8,477 bases of DNA from Clostridia bacterium (GTDB taxonomy: Bacteria > Bacillota > Clostridia > Christensenellales > Aristaeellaceae): the NCBI GenBank assembly GCA_017471125.1, contig JAFUWR010000063.1:1-8477 (forward strand). The letters are read 5' to 3'. Positions 6,579 to 8,477 of the stretch are shown here, piece by piece. Position 1 is the stretch's first letter; every line of letters begins with the position of its first letter. Made by a program: the position numbers and the translations under genes. Under the pieces are notes generated by a model that was not told the DNA's origin, ran no database searches, and saw only the letters and a list, made by a program, of their open reading frames with translations.

Positions 6579-6620
6579 GGCAGTAGGCAATAGGCAATAG
6601 GCAGTAGGCAGTAGGCAGTA
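6579..6620. repeat. Heptamer tandem array, GGCAGTA type, 6 copies
   Basis: Six exact-length 7-base units in a row, reading GGCAGTA (4) or GGCAATA (2), starting 3 bases after the cysS stop. The last unit runs straight into a partial GTAGGGGCG element at 6618-6626. The array is non-coding and G-rich on the plus strand. Confidence 0.93.
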
Positions 6621-6631
6621 GGGGCGACGGA

Positions 6632-6672
6632 GGGAACAGGGATTAGGGATTAGGGAATAGGGATTAGGAATA
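6632..6672. repeat. Heptamer tandem array, GGGATTA type, about 5 copies
   Basis: Units GGGAACA, GGGATTA, GGGATTA, GGGAATA and GGGATTA followed by a shortened GGAATA. Five GGG tracts fall every 7 bases (6632, 6639, 6646, 6653, 6660), which fits a G-quadruplex motif with four-base loops on the plus strand. Confidence 0.92.
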
Positions 6673-6675
6673 CCC

Positions 6676-6702
6676 GTAGGGGCGCTGCCCCCAGCGCCCG
6701 CC
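6676..6702. repeat. Palindromic GTAGGGGCG unit, copy A
   Basis: GTAG followed by an 8-bp stem, GGGCGCTG (6680-6687) and CAGCGCCC (6692-6699), around a CCCC loop. Two further complete copies follow at 6750-6798, and a truncated GTAGGGGCG lies at 6618-6626. It resembles dispersed REP-like palindromes and has no following T-run, so it is not a good terminator. Confidence 0.88.
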
Positions 6703-6707
6703 CGGAA

Positions 6708-6731
6708 GGAACAGGAACAGAAACAGGAACA
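6708..6731. repeat. Hexamer tandem array, GGAACA type, 4 copies
   Basis: Four 6-base units (GGAACA, GGAACA, GAAACA, GGAACA) in register between palindrome copies A and B. The period differs from the 7-base arrays around it. Confidence 0.85.
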
Positions 6732-6749
6732 GTCCAATACCTGCATGTC

Positions 6750-6798
6750 GTAGGGGCGCTGCCCCCAACGCCCGTAGGGGCGGCGTTGCGCCGCCCGC
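6750..6798. repeat. Palindromic GTAGGGGCG units, copies B and C, abutting
   Basis: Copy B (6750-6774) is copy A with one base changed in the right arm, which breaks one C-G pair of the stem. Copy C (6774-6798) shares a base with it and has an intact 8-bp stem, GGGCGGCG (6778-6785) and CGCCGCCC (6789-6796), around TTG. The arms of copy C are identical to the inner arms of the hairpin at 1414-1432. Confidence 0.88.
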
Positions 6799-6803
6799 CA
6801 GAT

Positions 6804-6816
6804 GAGACAATGTCTC
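6804..6816. repeat. Short perfect dyad GAGACA-a-TGTCTC
   Basis: A 6-bp perfect inverted repeat around a single base (6804-6809, 6811-6816), just downstream of palindrome C. It could be an operator-like site or another repeat fragment; no regulator consensus that I know fits it. Confidence 0.5.
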
Positions 6817-6838
6817 CCAAATCCCACGATAAACGAAC

Positions 6839-6876
6839 AAACGGGAATATCGCATATGATGTTCCCGTTTATTATT
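6839..6876 (+). terminator. Probable intrinsic terminator of cysS
   Basis: AAACGGGAA (6839-6847) and TTCCCGTTT (6862-6870) form a 9-bp stem. It continues inward through a U-G pair and three Watson-Crick pairs to a six-base loop (6852-6857), and TTTATTATT trails it. It lies about 260 bases past the cysS stop, with no gene in between. On the minus strand the outgoing sequence is also T-rich, so it may work in both directions. Confidence 0.6.
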
Positions 6877-6893
6877 GAAATCCGAAGGATTTC
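6877..6893. repeat. Perfect 7-bp hairpin GAAATCC/GGATTTC
   Basis: GAAATCC (6877-6883) and GGATTTC (6887-6893) flank a GAA loop, directly after the probable terminator. No poly-T tract follows on the plus strand. It may extend the termination region or be another repeat unit. Confidence 0.55.
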
Positions 6894-6900
6894 CACCGCC

Positions 6901-6929
6901 ATTTCCCATTTCCCATTCCCCATTTCCCA
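6901..6929. repeat. Heptamer tandem array, ATTTCCC type, 4 copies
   Basis: Units ATTTCCC, ATTTCCC, ATTCCCC and ATTTCCC, ending in a run of T. Read on the minus strand it is G-rich (GGGAAAT), with four G-tracts spaced for a G-quadruplex. Its G-rich strand is therefore opposite to that of the GGCAGTA and GGGATTA arrays. Confidence 0.9.
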
Positions 6930-7024
6930 TTTTTTCAAATCCTTCAATCTTCCTTTCAGCTTTCCCTGCTATCCTTATACCCGTCGAAGGGACATACCGA
7001 TAACATCAAAGGAGTTGACCATAT

Positions 7025-8452
7025 ATGAAAAACCGCATCGTATCCATCCTGCTTACCCTGATCCTGGCGCTGACGCTGCCGCTGACGGCGCTGGCCGAAA
7101 ACAACAGCCAGCCCCCCGAGGGCATGCCCGGCGAGCCGCCGGAGGGCATGGGCGAACCGCCGGAGGGCATGGGCCAGCCGCCGGAGGGCGGCATGCCGGG
7201 CGGCTTCGGGGGCAGCACCCCTCCCGGCGGCGGGTCGGGCGACTTCGAGTACGCCGCGTCCGTCGAGTTCACCGAGGCCGCGGACATCGAGGGCGAGACC
7301 TACGCCACCGACACCGCGGACGAGAGCGCGCTGATCGTGAACACCGACGCAGCCGTGACCCTGACCGACATCACCGTGGACAAGACCGGCGACTCCAACG
7401 GCGGCGACAACTGCAACTTCTACGGCCTGAACGCGGCGCTGCTGGTCATGGGCGGCTCCACGACCACCATCACCGGCGCGAACATCACCTCCAACGCGGA
7501 CGGCGCCAACGGCGTGTTCAGCTACGGCGGCAACGGCGGTCACAACGGCGCGGAGGGCGACGGCACCACCGTGGTCATCTCCGACAGCACCATCACCACC
7601 ACCGGCGACGGCTCCGGCGGCATCATGACCACCGGCGGCGGCGTGACCTACGCCAACGACCTGACCGTCGAGACCAGCGGCCGCTCCTCCGCGGCCATCC
7701 GCACCGACCGGGGCGGCGGCACCGTGGCGGTGGACGGCGGCAACTATACTTCCAATGGCCTTGGTTCCCCGGCGATCTATTCCACGGCGGATATCACCGT
7801 CAGCAACGCCACATTGACCAGCAACCTCTCCGAAGGCGTCTGCATTGAGGGCAAGAACAGCATCACGCTGATCGACTGCGACTTGATCGCCAACAACACC
7901 TCCATGAACGGCAACGCCACCTTCCTGGACACCATCATGATCTACCAGTCCATGAGCGGCGACGCCGACAGCGGCATCTCCTCTTTCTCCATGACGGGCG
8001 GCAGCCTGACCAGCAAGAACGGCCACATGTTCCACGTCACCAACACCCACGCGGTGGTCACCCTTTCCGGCGTGGCCCTGGTGAACGAGGGCAGCGACGT
8101 GCTCCTCTCCGTCTGCGACGACGGCTGGAGCGGCGCCTCCAACATCTGCGACTTCATCGCCGACGGCCAGGCCCTGACCGGGACCCTGCTGGTGGGCGAC
8201 AACTCCACCCTGAACCTGACCCTGCAGAACGGCTCCTCCTATGAGGGGTCCGTCAGTGGCGAGATCGTGAACGCCAAGGGCGACCAGGTTTCCACCGAGA
8301 CGGGCACGGTGAACGTGGTGCTGGATGAAACCAGCACCTGGACGCTGACGGCCGACACCTACGTCACCGAATTCAACGGCGACGCGGCGAACGTCATCGC
8401 CGGCGAGTACACGCTGTACGTGAACGGAGAGGCGCTTCAGGGCGTCAAGTGA
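7025..8452 (+). CDS. Secreted PPEGM-repeat, beta-helix-like protein
   Basis: A complete 475-residue exported protein of unrecognised specific function. Residues 1-24 are a classic signal peptide (MKNRIVS, a Leu-rich core, ending ALA). Residues 30-55 are tandem Pro-Pro-Glu-Gly-Met repeats (PPEGMPGE, PPEGMGE, PPEGMGQ, PPEG), then a Gly/Pro linker to about residue 75. The rest, about 78-470, is rich in Thr, Ser, Gly, Asn and Asp with repeated short beta patterns such as TTVVISDSTITTT, TVAVDGGNYTSNG and DITVSNATLTSNL, as in right-handed parallel beta-helix or adhesin-like proteins. There are five cysteines (130, 273, 285, 364, 375) and no LPXTG motif, membrane anchor or S-layer domain, so it is probably released or held non-covalently. 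ATG 7025 has AAAGGAG 10 bases upstream. It follows a repeat island and is not clearly linked to cysS. It could bind carbohydrate or a surface; this is inference. Confidence 0.85.
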   Translation: MKNRIVSILLTLILALTLPLTALAENNSQPPEGMPGEPPEGMGEPPEGMGQPPEGGMPGGFGGSTPPGGGSGDFEYAASVEFTEAADIEGETYATDTADESALIVNTDAAVTLTDITVDKTGDSNGGDNCNFYGLNAALLVMGGSTTTITGANITSNADGANGVFSYGGNGGHNGAEGDGTTVVISDSTITTTGDGSGGIMTTGGGVTYANDLTVETSGRSSAAIRTDRGGGTVAVDGGNYTSNGLGSPAIYSTADITVSNATLTSNLSEGVCIEGKNSITLIDCDLIANNTSMNGNATFLDTIMIYQSMSGDADSGISSFSMTGGSLTSKNGHMFHVTNTHAVVTLSGVALVNEGSDVLLSVCDDGWSGASNICDFIADGQALTGTLLVGDNSTLNLTLQNGSSYEGSVSGEIVNAKGDQVSTETGTVNVVLDETSTWTLTADTYVTEFNGDAANVIAGEYTLYVNGEALQGVK

Positions 8453-8477
8453 TCGAAAGTCAAATGAAACTGCCGTC

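Noticed and set aside
6579..6929. CRISPR array
   Set aside because: The repeat units are 6-7 bases with no spacers; there are no direct repeats of 25-40 bases and no cas genes.
5544..6947. 467-residue minus-strand open frame opposite cysS and the repeat island
   Set aside because: It is antisense to an intact cysS, is full of Gly/Val/Leu/His shadow composition, and its N-terminus is a translation of the heptamer array and intergenic DNA.
6967..6980. Promoter for the secreted protein at TGCTATCCT or TTATAC
   Set aside because: Only partial -10 matches and no -35 at the right distance; the gene surely has a promoter, but I cannot place it.
6956..8050. 364-residue minus-strand open frame opposite the secreted protein
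   Set aside because: Its composition is a mirror of the GC-rich beta-helix gene, while the plus-strand frame has a signal peptide, a ribosome binding site and repeats.

Overview
The window looks like a piece of a GC-rich Bacillota chromosome, probably an anaerobic gut-type member of Clostridia. The reasons are the low-GC-Gram-positive gene families (XpaC with TelA, a 252-residue ExoA-type nuclease), strong AGGAGG-type ribosome binding sites, sigma-A-like TATAAT promoters, and codons ending mostly in G or C. This placement is inference; no rRNA or other taxonomic marker is present.

Left half (1-4197, minus strand). Five genes read leftwards in one run: exoA (AP endonuclease/exonuclease III) - xpaC - telA - a divergent LemA-like protein - a TPM-domain membrane protein that runs off the left edge. 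Gaps are 22, 47, 74 and 34 bases, and one good promoter (TTGGCA, 17 bp, TATAAT) lies upstream of exoA, so they probably form one operon. XpaC plus TelA is a known pair. Here it is joined by LemA and TPM, two families that often travel together in the cell envelope, and headed by a DNA repair nuclease. The tail of XpaC and the head of TelA carry the same IKLTL peptide written with different codons, which suggests a shared binding motif. This is the most likely place for an incompletely described stress system.

Middle (4198-6575, plus strand). A short divergent spacer carries promoters that appear to face each other. It leads to an inositol-monophosphatase-family enzyme, then to cysS (cysteinyl-tRNA synthetase) with its own promoter. 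The cysS -10 box lies in one arm of a 19-bp imperfect inverted repeat whose other arm is the 3' end of the phosphatase gene.

Repeat island (6576-7024). These 449 bases hold no gene. They are a mosaic of four different short tandem arrays (three 7-mers and one 6-mer), three complete and one partial copy of a palindromic GTAGGGGCG unit, and several hairpins, one of them a plausible cysS terminator. Two arrays have G-quadruplex spacing, on opposite strands. The arms of one palindrome recur exactly in a hairpin between telA and the lemA-like gene.

Right end (7025-8452, plus strand). A secreted protein with a signal peptide, PPEGM tandem repeats and a long Thr/Ser/Gly/Asn-rich region that looks like a right-handed beta-helix; its ligand is unknown. 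The last 25 bases (8453-8477) show nothing recognisable.
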